A DNA stretch of 35,448 nucleotides from Paenibacillus sp. Soil787 (GTDB taxonomy: Bacteria > Bacillota > Bacilli > Paenibacillales > NBRC-103111). Position 1 is the first letter of the stretch, and every line of letters begins with the position of its first letter. The position numbers and the translations under genes are program-made. Location of the stretch: contig NZ_LMSP01000047.1 of the NCBI RefSeq assembly GCF_001429545.1, positions 73,542-108,989 of the forward strand. The letters run 5' to 3'. The notes under the pieces were generated by a model. That model had not been told where the DNA came from. It saw nothing but the letters and a program-made list of their open reading frames with translations, and made no database searches. Below, in pieces: positions 1 through 7,242 of this stretch.

Positions 1-97
1 TATCTTGGAGTAATTTAGCCTTTTTAGAGGAGGTAGAGCTACTCTTGTGTTAGAATTGCTGTATTTTTTGTAGAATCCACATTCTTGGTCGAATGAT

Positions 98-280
98 GTT
101 GTATAAAGTGCAACAATTCTGCCTAGAATCGACCTCATATCCCTTCGATGTTGCATAATGTACAACAATTTAGCCCCAAACAGGAGATTTTGCGACAAAT
201 GGGCTCGAATTGTTGTACAAACTACAACTTTTACAAGCAAAATAGCCTTTTGGCATGTGAATTGTTGCAGAATCTACAAC
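98..280. repeat. Four-dyad intergenic element, copy A
   Basis: Four 17-bp dyads of the form GTTGYA-N5-TRCAAC start at 98, 150, 212 and 264, giving spacings of 52, 62 and 52 bp. Each keeps 5 or 6 of 6 symmetric positions. The longer flank AATT lies to the right of dyads 1 and 2 and to the left of dyads 3 and 4, so the unit orientation is ++--. A weaker related dyad begins at 58. The whole segment from about 91 to 300 is closely similar to 35110-35316. Confidence 0.85.
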
Positions 281-493
281 ATTGACGATAGCTCATCGAA
301 ATCGAAGTTGCCAATAATGGAGCCATCTTAGAACAGAAGAGGGGTGGGTGTGAGGGTGGAAAGGCGCTTTGCGGTGGGCCTCCTTTGAAATCTTGTTATA
401 CCGCTAAATAAATTTAAAGAAGCACGATTTCAAGAAGCGGTTGGAACCCCACATCCCTCCCTCCCCCTGCTCAAAACGTATGGGTTAACACGA

Positions 494-523
494 AAAAAGA
501 CCGTCAGGGTGATCCCTGACGGT
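494..523 (-). terminator. Orphan intrinsic terminator, leftward
   Basis: The arms CCGTCAGGG (500-508) and CCCTGACGG (513-521) form a perfect 9-bp stem with a 4-nt loop. On the minus strand the stem is followed by six T residues. No minus-strand gene lies to its right before the divergent actin-like gene, so it may end an unrecognised RNA or be left over from a lost gene. The plus-strand tail is a weak TTTG. Confidence 0.6.
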
Positions 524-540
524 TTGTCTAAGTAGATAAG

Positions 541-561
541 AAAGTATAAGTTTTATACTTT
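541..561. repeat. 21-bp perfect palindrome
   Basis: AAAGTATAA, a 3-bp centre GTT, then TTATACTTT form a perfect inverted repeat. Its core also fits the 6-5-6 geometry of the nearby dyads (AGTATA-N5-TATACT at 543-559), though with a different half-site and no partners at the usual spacing. Confidence 0.5.
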
Positions 562-564
562 TGC

Positions 565-624
565 TTCGCATCTACCTTGACAAACGCGCTCGTCCCTGAA
601 GGACGACGGAGTCGTTTATCCTTG
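565..624. repeat. 60-bp dispersed repeat, copy 1
   Basis: Nearly identical to 19957-20017; the copies differ only in the few bases after TTGACAAA. Each contains two overlapping hairpins that cannot form together: CGTCC-CTGAA-GGACG and CGAC-GGA-GTCG, which share the GGACGAC segment. Neither copy is coding. Both lie just beyond an intrinsic terminator. Confidence 0.75.
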
Positions 625-746
625 CTGCAGGCAGTGTTTTACAAGAAAGGCTCTTCCCATATTCGGCCTATGAACAAGAAGCAAATCGCAGAAAGGCTGC
701 ATGTGCATTAACTTAACAGCAAGAGCTGCCCCGTAAATAATGGCAT

Positions 747-924
747 GTTGTACAGCGTACAACAATTTCCTTGATTTCTTCCTAGCTAGCGGTGTTGTAT
801 GTTGTACAACAATTTAGCCTCTTTTTATGCTTTAGAGCTACTTTTGGCTGGAATTGATGTATTTTATGCAACATTCGCGTGAAAATGGTTCTATTTGCTG
901 GCCTAAAGTTGTACAGAATACAAC
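747..924. repeat. Four-dyad intergenic element, copy B
   Basis: GTTGYA-type 17-bp dyads start at 747, 794, 856 and 908 (spacings 47, 62, 52). Dyads 1, 2 and 4 are perfect 6/6 inverted repeats; the third is GATGTA-N5-TGCAAC. Flank orientation is ++-- as in copy A. The first spacing is shorter than in the other copies. Confidence 0.8.
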
Positions 925-1006
925 ATTCCGCGGACAAGTAAGCAAAAGTCTAGACATCTTGGTGTAACTTTCGTTGCAGCAACATTTACAAAAGGTCAGA
1001 ATACAA

Positions 1007-1090
1007 GTTTAAACTTTAAAGTTTAAATCTTAACGTTCAAATCGCACAGTTTAAAAGTTAAATCTTGAATCTTAAACTTTAAACTTTAAA
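1007..1090. repeat. Twelve tandem 7-bp repeats (candidate centromere)
   Basis: Read in register from 1007 the sequence divides into twelve heptamers with consensus (G/C/T)(T/C)TTAAA. Units 1-3 are GTTTAAA, CTTTAAA, GTTTAAA; units 10-12 are TCTTAAA, CTTTAAA, CTTTAAA. The most divergent is TCGCACA at 1042-1048. Three heptads make 21 bp, two helical turns. The array ends about 50 bp before the -35 of the actin-like gene, where parC centromeres of ParM systems usually lie. The omega protein of pSM19035, also ribbon-helix-helix, is known to bind arrays of 7-bp repeats; the link here is by analogy. Confidence 0.75.
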
Positions 1091-1142
1091 GTTCATTCCA
1101 GCTAGCTGCTAAAAATACCAATTACTCCAAATACCCTCTCAA

Positions 1143-1171
1143 TTAGCCCTAGTAGCGCGAATCTTTATATA
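1143..1171 (+). promoter_or_regulatory. Candidate sigma-A promoter of the segregation cassette
   Basis: TTAGCC (1143-1148), a 17-bp spacer and TATATA (1166-1171) lie about 35 bp before the TTG start and 50 bp after the heptad array. The match to consensus is moderate. Confidence 0.4.
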
Positions 1172-1205
1172 AACTCAAATATGGCTTACGGAGAGGGGAA
1201 TAGAC

Positions 1206-2402
1206 TTGACAAAGAACGAAGTCTTAACCACTACCATCACGCTGTCTATTGATAATGGCAGCAGTCACGTTAAAGTGATCTATGACCATTTGGACAATAA
1301 CTTTATTTTTCCTAATGTACTAGCGCAACCGTTTGGTGAACGATTTCTTTTGATGGAACAAGGTGATCCCCTGGATTTCCTCGACGTTCAGATTACATCG
1401 CCCTCGATAGAGAGCGATCAGTACCGGCATGTTTACGTGGGTAACTTAGCGATCGGTGACGAAGGGATCATTCATGAAATTGTAGGGGATAAAGCGGTGC
1501 AAAAGAAGGCCCAGAGACCCGAAACGATGGTGACTCTCCTTACGGCTGCGGCGTATGCCATTGCCAAGAAACATGAGGATGCCATCAGGCGGGGGAAAAA
1601 GCGGATTAAAGCCGCTGTCAACTTAGGTACAGGTCTTCCGATTCGTGAAATAACGAAATTCCGCGAGGAATTTGCTCATAAGATTACAGGAGGCGTACAT
1701 ACCGTTACTTTCGGGACTACCCCCGTATTTAAAGGGATTACAGTGGAAATGGAATTTTCGCTTCCAACCGATATCAGCATAGACGATGTATCCGGTGTTT
1801 ACGACCTTGAGGCCACTTCCAAATCGCATCTATCCCACAAAGGCTTTGGCATTGCGGATGTAGGTGGCGTCGATATGGATATCGCGTTCTTCAAACCAGG
1901 CCTCGATCTGGATCAACGGCACTCTACCGGCGCTAAGATCTACCTCAATGATGCATTAGAGAGTATCCGCAACGAGGTTAACTCACAAGGCGAGGAATTG
2001 ATCGCAAGCACGGCAGAATTGACCCTCATGCTGGTGAACAAAGAGTATGAGATTTATGCGGAGGGTAAGGTTGTTTTTGACATGACAAGCCTGATTAACC
2101 GGCATATGCGCATTTTAGCGGAAAAAGTGCTGAAATACGCCCGTAACTCTTGGAAGCATGTTCGCTATGCCAATGAATTTTGGTTTATCGGCGGTGGAGC
2201 GGTCGTTTTGCAGCCTTGGATTGAGAAGCTAAACGCTGAGCTGGGCTTGCCCATTAAGTTTGATACCGTGGAACACAGCCAATTCCGAAATGTGCGAGGC
2301 ACTTTTCTCATGCTTGACCATGCGCTGAAACATGAGGACGAAACCGCAGCGGCCAGTGCTGATTCTAAAGGAGTATCCGAGAGCGGGAGCGGTTCGGATT
2401 GA
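1206..2402 (+). CDS. ParM/StbA-like actin-family segregation ATPase
   Basis: The protein (398 aa) has the three actin-fold nucleotide signatures: phosphate-1 near residues 16-23 (DNGSSHVK), phosphate-2 near 217-226 (IADVGGVDMD) and the adenosine motif GGGA at 329-332. ParM-type proteins form ATP-driven filaments in the cytoplasm that push sister plasmids apart while bound to a ParR-centromere complex. The start is TTG at 1206 behind GGAGAGGGG. The last 25 residues are Ser/Ala/Glu rich and probably disordered. The stop overlaps the next start (TTGA), so the two are translationally coupled. Family membership is clear; whether it segregates a plasmid, an integrated element or serves another role is not shown. 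Confidence 0.85.
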   Translation: MTKNEVLTTTITLSIDNGSSHVKVIYDHLDNNFIFPNVLAQPFGERFLLMEQGDPLDFLDVQITSPSIESDQYRHVYVGNLAIGDEGIIHEIVGDKAVQKKAQRPETMVTLLTAAAYAIAKKHEDAIRRGKKRIKAAVNLGTGLPIREITKFREEFAHKITGGVHTVTFGTTPVFKGITVEMEFSLPTDISIDDVSGVYDLEATSKSHLSHKGFGIADVGGVDMDIAFFKPGLDLDQRHSTGAKIYLNDALESIRNEVNSQGEELIASTAELTLMLVNKEYEIYAEGKVVFDMTSLINRHMRILAEKVLKYARNSWKHVRYANEFWFIGGGAVVLQPWIEKLNAELGLPIKFDTVEHSQFRNVRGTFLMLDHALKHEDETAAASADSKGVSESGSGSD

Positions 2403-2845
2403 AAAAGCGGAGATCCACCGTTTACGTTCGCTCCGGTAAGGATGTTACCCTGTATATCCCATCAGATACGCCGCCGGAGGTTATCGACTATTTAAACCAA
2501 TTGAAAATGGAAGGCATATTCAGTCAAGGGATCATGGATATTTTGACCAGATATGTTCGTGAGGAGCAATCGAATAAGCGACCGGTAGTAGAATTATTTC
2601 CCGGGAAAGAAATGATCTCGGGCATGGATGAGGCCGTTTCTCTCGCAGAGAACAACAGTGACATGGAGTCGGCAGAGCCTAATGAACCTGCTCATGAAGC
2701 GATTGATGATTTCAATCAGCGAAAGAAGGAGATCCCGGGTGCCAATGATCAGAAAAAATTCAGCTTGGCGCAAATATTCAAGCAGTCTCGGCACAATTCG
2801 GGTAAGCTGGTTCAACCCTCGGATCAGGGGAACCATAATGAGTAG
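2399..2845 (+). CDS. Ribbon-helix-helix ParR-like adaptor protein
   Basis: The 148-aa protein starts with TTG at 2399, overlapping the stop of the actin-like gene. Residues about 15-55 fit a ribbon-helix-helix fold: a short strand (VTLYIP), a helix beginning at PPEV and a second helix ending near TRYVREE. The rest is acidic and low in complexity, ending in a short basic-hydrophobic segment (FSLAQIFKQS). In ParR proteins an RHH N-terminus binds centromere repeats and a flexible C-terminal tail caps the ParM filament, which matches this layout. I infer that it binds the heptad array at 1007-1090. The assignment rests on fold pattern and gene order; direct similarity to a named ParR was not tested. 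Confidence 0.65.
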   Translation: MKKRRSTVYVRSGKDVTLYIPSDTPPEVIDYLNQLKMEGIFSQGIMDILTRYVREEQSNKRPVVELFPGKEMISGMDEAVSLAENNSDMESAEPNEPAHEAIDDFNQRKKEIPGANDQKKFSLAQIFKQSRHNSGKLVQPSDQGNHNE

Positions 2846-2879
2846 GTGAACTCCATGATTAAGAAAAGGAGGACATCAG

Positions 2880-3338
2880 ATGGACAATGGACAAGCTAAG
2901 GACGCAGCGCGTCATTTTAATCTTTCAGATGAAGTTTTTCACCATCCCGGGATGGATATTTATACACAAATGACCTTTATCGTCTTGAAATGTTTTTCTT
3001 CAGAATCGAACATTCCAGGATTATCTGATATTGCTAAGCTCGGTCGCATGAATCTCAAGCAGGCGACCAAGGCATTGCAGCAACTCGTGGAGATGAGAAT
3101 TGTCTCGCACAAAATATTTCGCCGTATGGTGGGAGATTTCCAAGACGATCGGCTTTCCTGGGCTGCTAAGGGCTTGCTAACGTTTTGCAAAGAGAACCCG
3201 AACATCAACCTAGACGATCTAGTGGAGCTGTCCAGCGAATCGGGTGAGGATGAACACAGCATACGCAAGGCTCTTAAGGAATTGAACGAATATGGGTACT
3301 TGGACGAGTATCCTGTATGGAGCAAAATCGCTAACTAA
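2880..3338 (+). CDS. Double winged-helix protein, replication-initiator-like
   Basis: The ATG at 2880 follows AAAAGGAGG. Two winged-helix-like segments are visible in 152 aa: residues about 28-80 (YTQMTFIVLKCF ... LSDIAKL ... ATKALQQLVEMRIV) and about 95-147 (SWAAKGLLTFCKE ... DEHSIRKALKELNEYGYL). This arrangement is typical of plasmid and phage replication initiators and DnaD-like or helix-turn-helix regulators. It is third in the segregation cassette, 34 bp after the ParR-like gene and before a strong terminator. It could regulate the operon, bind an origin or help partition. I do not recognise a specific family. Confidence 0.6.
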   Translation: MDNGQAKDAARHFNLSDEVFHHPGMDIYTQMTFIVLKCFSSESNIPGLSDIAKLGRMNLKQATKALQQLVEMRIVSHKIFRRMVGDFQDDRLSWAAKGLLTFCKENPNINLDDLVELSSESGEDEHSIRKALKELNEYGYLDEYPVWSKIAN

Positions 3339-3363
3339 GGTATAGCAGACATAAGAATCAACT

Positions 3364-3392
3364 AAAAGGCACCCTGTCTAAGGGTGCCTTTT
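3364..3392. terminator. Bidirectional intrinsic terminator
   Basis: AAAAGGCACCC and GGGTGCCTTTT form a perfect 11-bp stem around a 7-nt loop. The A and T runs on both sides let it end the segregation cassette rightward and the CotS-like operon leftward. Confidence 0.9.
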
Positions 3393-3398
3393 GATCAT

Positions 3399-4313
3399 TT
3401 AAAGCAACGCCCTAAGCTCACGCTGATACTTGTTCAAATGGGAGACTGTCGGAATAATCTCTTTGGCCAAACGAATACCGCCAATCCTAATGTTCCGGAC
3501 TACATGATAAGGAGCAGACAAAAGTGCATGAAGAAGAGTGAGATCAGAAGAGCTCAATGGACGATATCTCTGATAATAATCGATCCAACGAAGCATCTCC
3601 GTACCGTCCCAGAGGCAGTTTCGATGAAGAATATGGGATAAATCCTTCATTCTGGTGTGGAGTGACGTGTTGTCAAAATCAATCAAATGCAGCTTCCGCC
3701 GTTTGTCTTTCATCAGATTGGGATAATTATAATCGCCATGGACAAAGGCGGAAGCCGTTTGTTCCATATCGATGGCCTCTATCACTTTGGGCTGATGTAA
3801 ATGGTCAAGTACCTCCTCGCTAAGTGCTGCTAAATGTTCGGTAATTTTGTAAGAGCTGAGCAAGGTTTTATATTCAGTAATTTCATGATTCAGCCTTGAA
3901 TATCGAATTCTTGCTTCCGGAGCTTCAGCTATAGGAAATCCTTCAGCTATGGCATGGAATTTGGATAAGGTTCGAATCCCTTTCTTTAAGTCTTTCCTCC
4001 TCGTAAAGTCCGGCCTTTCACCGTCAACCCAATTCGTTAAGGTGTAGAAAAGGCCATCATAAGACATGTAGGGGGATTGCTCCACCGTAGGAGAAACCTT
4101 TTGACTACGAGTAAAACCGCGCTCATCCATATAGGATAGGATTCGGGTAATAAACCTGACTTCCTCTTCCGGGAAAGCGTAGCTTTTTAAACAATAGGTC
4201 GCGTTCGTGGTCCGAATCTTATAAATGTCTTTGATCTTAAGGGTTTCTTTTATTTTTAAGCCATATATTTGTTCAACCTGTGACTTCATGGACATCTTCC
4301 TGGACATTTTCAT
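3399..4313 (-). CDS. CotS-family spore coat protein kinase (second of pair)
   Basis: The 304-aa protein has the aminoglycoside-phosphotransferase-like fold of the CotS/CotI/YutH group. The catalytic loop HGDYNYPN is at about 192-199, and the metal-binding DFD at about 212-214 sits within LIDFDN. Such proteins are associated with the spore coat in Bacillus, and some members phosphorylate coat proteins. The start was set at the ATG at 4313 because AAGGAG lies just before it, inside the end of the upstream gene; a longer frame opens at 4349 but has no ribosome site. Only one base separates this ATG from the upstream stop, so the two genes form an operon. Confidence 0.8.
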   Translation of the reverse strand: MKMSRKMSMKSQVEQIYGLKIKETLKIKDIYKIRTTNATYCLKSYAFPEEEVRFITRILSYMDERGFTRSQKVSPTVEQSPYMSYDGLFYTLTNWVDGERPDFTRRKDLKKGIRTLSKFHAIAEGFPIAEAPEARIRYSRLNHEITEYKTLLSSYKITEHLAALSEEVLDHLHQPKVIEAIDMEQTASAFVHGDYNYPNLMKDKRRKLHLIDFDNTSLHTRMKDLSHILHRNCLWDGTEMLRWIDYYQRYRPLSSSDLTLLHALLSAPYHVVRNIRIGGIRLAKEIIPTVSHLNKYQRELRALL

Positions 4314-4314
4314 G

Positions 4315-5331
4315 CTAATTCTCCTTGGGGATTGATTTTGTCCATTCATCTAAAAAATCCATTGCTTTTAATCGGGGATGCCAGGTTTGTTCGAAAATAT
4401 CGAGCATTTCAAGGCTTCTTGATTGATGAGGGAACCGAGTAGCGTGCCAAGCTTCCCGAGGTAATCGATATAATGCCGAAATTAATTTGCGCTCGGTCTC
4501 ATCTAAAGGACGACGTTCTTCGTACCCCTTTAACAACGCTAGTATAAAATCGGGATTAAATTGTGTGGTGTTCATCAGGGCTTTCGCTAGATCCGCATAG
4601 ATAGAACCAACCTTAACGCGGTCCCAATCGATAATGAAAAGCTGACCGGTTTCAGAAATAATGACATTAGGGGAAGTAATATCGTTGTGTATCAATGCGG
4701 GATGATCCTCTTCTTTCTTCAAAAGATCTTCGATCTCGGGGCTTTTTAAGTGAGCCCATGTCCGATCGGTAAGACGCTTACAGTACTTTCCGTATTTTTT
4801 GTACCATTTGCGGTTCTGTCCATGCGTGCGGATAGCGCTTGCCATTCGTCTACGAAAGAGGCGATCTTGCATTTTCCATAATTCGATTTGTTTATTCGTG
4901 AAGGGCTCTTTAGTGTCAAGGAGACTACTGGAAGTAGTATGTAGAGTGGCAAGGGCCCGGCCAAGCTCTTCAAAATCCCCGCTGGTTTCCAGACTTCTTC
5001 CATTTATCCATTCCGTCATATAGAAGGGGAGACCGCGGTGCATAGTCCATAACCTTCCAGAACGGGCAGTGAGCCATTTGGGCATGTAACTGAACCCGCT
5101 ATTCATCAAGAGTTCTACATACGCTGCCGTAAATTTCATTTGATGAATGGTACTCGTGCGGAGGAGTGTGTTTCGAAAAAAGGGCTTCATGGCATAGGTG
5201 CCCGATTCCGTTTGTACGTGAATAATCGCGTTTTCTCGGTAAAAGGATGCAACCGTGCTTGATCGGAGCGGCCGTAGGCCGAAACGGCGAGTAATTTTGC
5301 GAATTCGGTGTTTCGTATAGGGATTCACCAT
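4315..5331 (-). CDS. CotS-family spore coat protein kinase (first of pair)
   Basis: This 338-aa paralogue of the next gene carries the same kinase-like fold. The catalytic loop is HNDITSPN (about 215-222), with N replacing the usual G after His, and the metal site is DWD at 235-237 (IIDWDRVKVGSIYADLAKAL). A conserved FYMTEWINGR segment sits at about 103-112. It is rich in Arg, as is common in coat-associated members. The ATG at 5331 is preceded by GAGG. The two paralogues are divergent, suggesting an old duplication. The substrate is unknown. Confidence 0.8.
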   Translation of the reverse strand: MVNPYTKHRIRKITRRFGLRPLRSSTVASFYRENAIIHVQTESGTYAMKPFFRNTLLRTSTIHQMKFTAAYVELLMNSGFSYMPKWLTARSGRLWTMHRGLPFYMTEWINGRSLETSGDFEELGRALATLHTTSSSLLDTKEPFTNKQIELWKMQDRLFRRRMASAIRTHGQNRKWYKKYGKYCKRLTDRTWAHLKSPEIEDLLKKEEDHPALIHNDITSPNVIISETGQLFIIDWDRVKVGSIYADLAKALMNTTQFNPDFILALLKGYEERRPLDETERKLISALYRLPREAWHATRFPHQSRSLEMLDIFEQTWHPRLKAMDFLDEWTKSIPKEN

Positions 5332-5465
5332 GTGGCAACCTCGCTTTATTTAAGATGGGTGGAGGAGTAGTTATTAGCTAAACTATTCATTCGTGGGTAG
5401 GAATGTATGGTCTAATGCCACGGGTGCAGCAAAAAACTTTCCGTTCGAAAGCGAGGGAAACGAAA

Positions 5466-5502
5466 AAATGACCGGAAGGCTGGGAGCCTTACTCGGTCAT
5501 TT
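5466..5502 (-). terminator. Intrinsic terminator of the catalase gene
   Basis: AAATGACCG (5466-5474) pairs with CGGTCATTT (5494-5502), with an inner stem-loop AGGCT/AGCCT. On the minus strand the stem runs into six T residues. Confidence 0.85.
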
Positions 5503-5523
5503 CTTGAAAAAATTTTTTAATCT

Positions 5524-7098
5524 TTAATATCCGTCTGTTCGTTTTCCTGAATTCTCAGCTATTTCAGCGCCATCTCTTTCCGAATCGGAGCCGAGGTGTG
5601 CCGAATCGACGTTAGCTTGAGAGAGACCTTCAGAAACACGTCGACCGTAATCAGGATCGGCATTTGTGAAATGTTCAATCATTTTACTCTGGATCATTGG
5701 CTTACATATCTTCAGCGCATCGACCAAATTCGCAATCAATTCATCGCGTTCCCAACCTTCAAATTTGCGATAGGTATCTCCGGCTTGCTTGAAGTCGTTG
5801 GTTCGGCTGATTTTCTCACGGACTAATCTATCTTTATACATGGGCTGATGTTCTTTACCGGAAGGAACTGCTTCTTGTAACCCGCCAAGAGAGGAAGGCT
5901 CATAATTCACATGCGGATTTTGCCCGGGTGCCCGATCAACCATAATGGCCATTTGCCCATCCCGTTGGTTCGTGGCTACGCGTGTTTTGGGGGCGTTAAT
6001 CGGCAGCTGAAGGTAGTTCGTTCCCACGCGGTATCGCTGGGTATCGGAGTAGGAGAATGTTCGGCCCTGCAGCAGCTTGTCATCGGAGAAATCAAGACCA
6101 TCGACCAGAACACCCGTACCGAAAGCGGCCTGCTCGACTTCGGCAAAGTAATTCTCGGGGTTTTTATTCAGCACCATTTTGCCCACAGGTAAAAAAGGAA
6201 ATTGTTCATGATCCCAAAGCTTCGTCGGGTCAAGCGGGTCGAAGTCGAGCTCTGGATGCTCGTCATCACTCAAGATTTGAACACAGAGCTCCCACTCCGG
6301 ATACTCTCCGTGCTCGATGGCTTCATACAAATCCTGCGTGGCATGACTCACGTTTTTACCCTGAATGCCTTCTGCTTCCTTCTGAGTCAGGTTTTTCATT
6401 CCTTGCTTCAGAGGTTCCCAGTGATACTTGACTAATACAGCTTGCCCGTCTTGGTTGACCCACTTGTAGGTATTCACACCAGACCCTTGCATTTGTCTAT
6501 AATTGGCTGGAATCCCCCAAGGAGAGAAGAGGAATGTGATCATGTGAGTGGCCTCAGGAGAGTTCGATACGAAATCGAACATTTTCTCCGGATTTTGCAG
6601 GTTGGTGACGGGGTCTGGTTTGAAGGCATGAACCATGTCCGGGAACTTCAACGGATCGCGAATAAAGAAGATCTTCAAGTTGTTGCCGACTAAGTCCCAG
6701 TTGCCGTCCTCGGTATAGAATTTGGTGGCGAACCCTCGCGGATCACGAAAGGTTTCCGGAGAGTAATTACCGTGAACGACTGTAGAAAATCGGACAAATA
6801 CAGGCGTCTGTTTACCTGCCTCTTGAAAAAGCTTGGCGCGAGTATAGGTGGAAATAGGCTCATTACCCACTTTGCCATAGGCCTCAAAATGTCCATGAGC
6901 ACCGGCACCCCGTGCATGTACAACACGTTCTGGAATGCGCTCCCGATCAAAATGGGATATTTTCTCGATGTAATGATAGTTTTCGAGCGTTGAAGGTCCT
7001 CTATTTCCAATGGTTCGTATGTTTTGATTATCTGAAATCGGATGACCTTGCCGATTCGTTAAGGTCATCTCTTGGTTTTCTTTGTCCATTGTCCCCAA
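5524..7098 (-). CDS. Monofunctional haem catalase
   Basis: Catalase converts hydrogen peroxide to water and oxygen in the cytoplasm. The protein shows the active-site His in ERVVHARGAGAHGHFE, the distal Asn region NNLKIFFIRDPLKFPDM and the proximal haem-ligand Tyr segment FSYSDTQRYRVGTNY. Its length is normal for the small-subunit KatA-type clade. An ATG at 7137 gives a 537-aa form but has no ribosome site. I chose the TTG at 7098 because AAGGAAGG lies five bases upstream; the ATG at 7089 is also possible. The N-terminus then aligns with Bacillus KatA (NRQGHPISDNQN). The gene is monocistronic, with its own terminator. Confidence 0.92.
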   Translation of the reverse strand: MGTMDKENQEMTLTNRQGHPISDNQNIRTIGNRGPSTLENYHYIEKISHFDRERIPERVVHARGAGAHGHFEAYGKVGNEPISTYTRAKLFQEAGKQTPVFVRFSTVVHGNYSPETFRDPRGFATKFYTEDGNWDLVGNNLKIFFIRDPLKFPDMVHAFKPDPVTNLQNPEKMFDFVSNSPEATHMITFLFSPWGIPANYRQMQGSGVNTYKWVNQDGQAVLVKYHWEPLKQGMKNLTQKEAEGIQGKNVSHATQDLYEAIEHGEYPEWELCVQILSDDEHPELDFDPLDPTKLWDHEQFPFLPVGKMVLNKNPENYFAEVEQAAFGTGVLVDGLDFSDDKLLQGRTFSYSDTQRYRVGTNYLQLPINAPKTRVATNQRDGQMAIMVDRAPGQNPHVNYEPSSLGGLQEAVPSGKEHQPMYKDRLVREKISRTNDFKQAGDTYRKFEGWERDELIANLVDALKICKPMIQSKMIEHFTNADPDYGRRVSEGLSQANVDSAHLGSDSERDGAEIAENSGKRTDGY

Positions 7099-7199
7099 AC
7101 CATCCTTCCTTAAATTGTCAGTAGTACCTTTTGCCATGTATAGGAAAATTATTCATCATCGAAATACTAAACGTGATTTCCGTTTTATCGGCAGGCTCT

Positions 7200-7214
7200 G
7201 TATAATAAATCTAT
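7200..7214. promoter_or_regulatory. Weak PerR-box-like sequence
   Basis: Read on the minus strand, ATAGATTTATTATAC matches about 10 of 14 fixed positions of the PerR consensus TTATAAT-N-ATTATAA. It lies in the divergent region before catalase, a usual PerR target in Bacillus. The left half is poor, and AT-rich DNA makes chance matches likely. The same bases contain TATAAT on the plus strand, which could be a -10 for the next gene. Confidence 0.25.
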
Positions 7215-7242
7215 ATTTTTTACTAAACCTAGGGGGTGCTCC

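Larger units (their letters stand above)
1..1205. other. Gene-free, repeat-rich intergenic region
   Basis: I see no convincing coding region here. The stretch holds two four-dyad elements (98-280 and 747-924), a hairpin with a T-tract for leftward transcription (494-523), a perfect palindrome (541-561), one copy of a 60-bp dispersed repeat (565-624), a 7-bp tandem array (1007-1090) and a likely promoter for the actin-like gene. The interval from about 300 to 490 shows nothing I can name. A non-coding stretch of this size and repeat density just upstream of a plasmid-type partition cassette resembles a replication or segregation control region, but this is inference. Confidence 0.6.

Noticed and set aside
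1007..1090. Heptad array as a CRISPR or simple AT-rich stretch
   Set aside because: There are no spacers, so it is not CRISPR. The strict 7-bp register over twelve units is better than expected of simple AT-richness.
5596..7124. Several plus-strand open frames inside the catalase gene
   Set aside because: They are antisense shadows of a clear, full-length catalase and lack ribosome sites.
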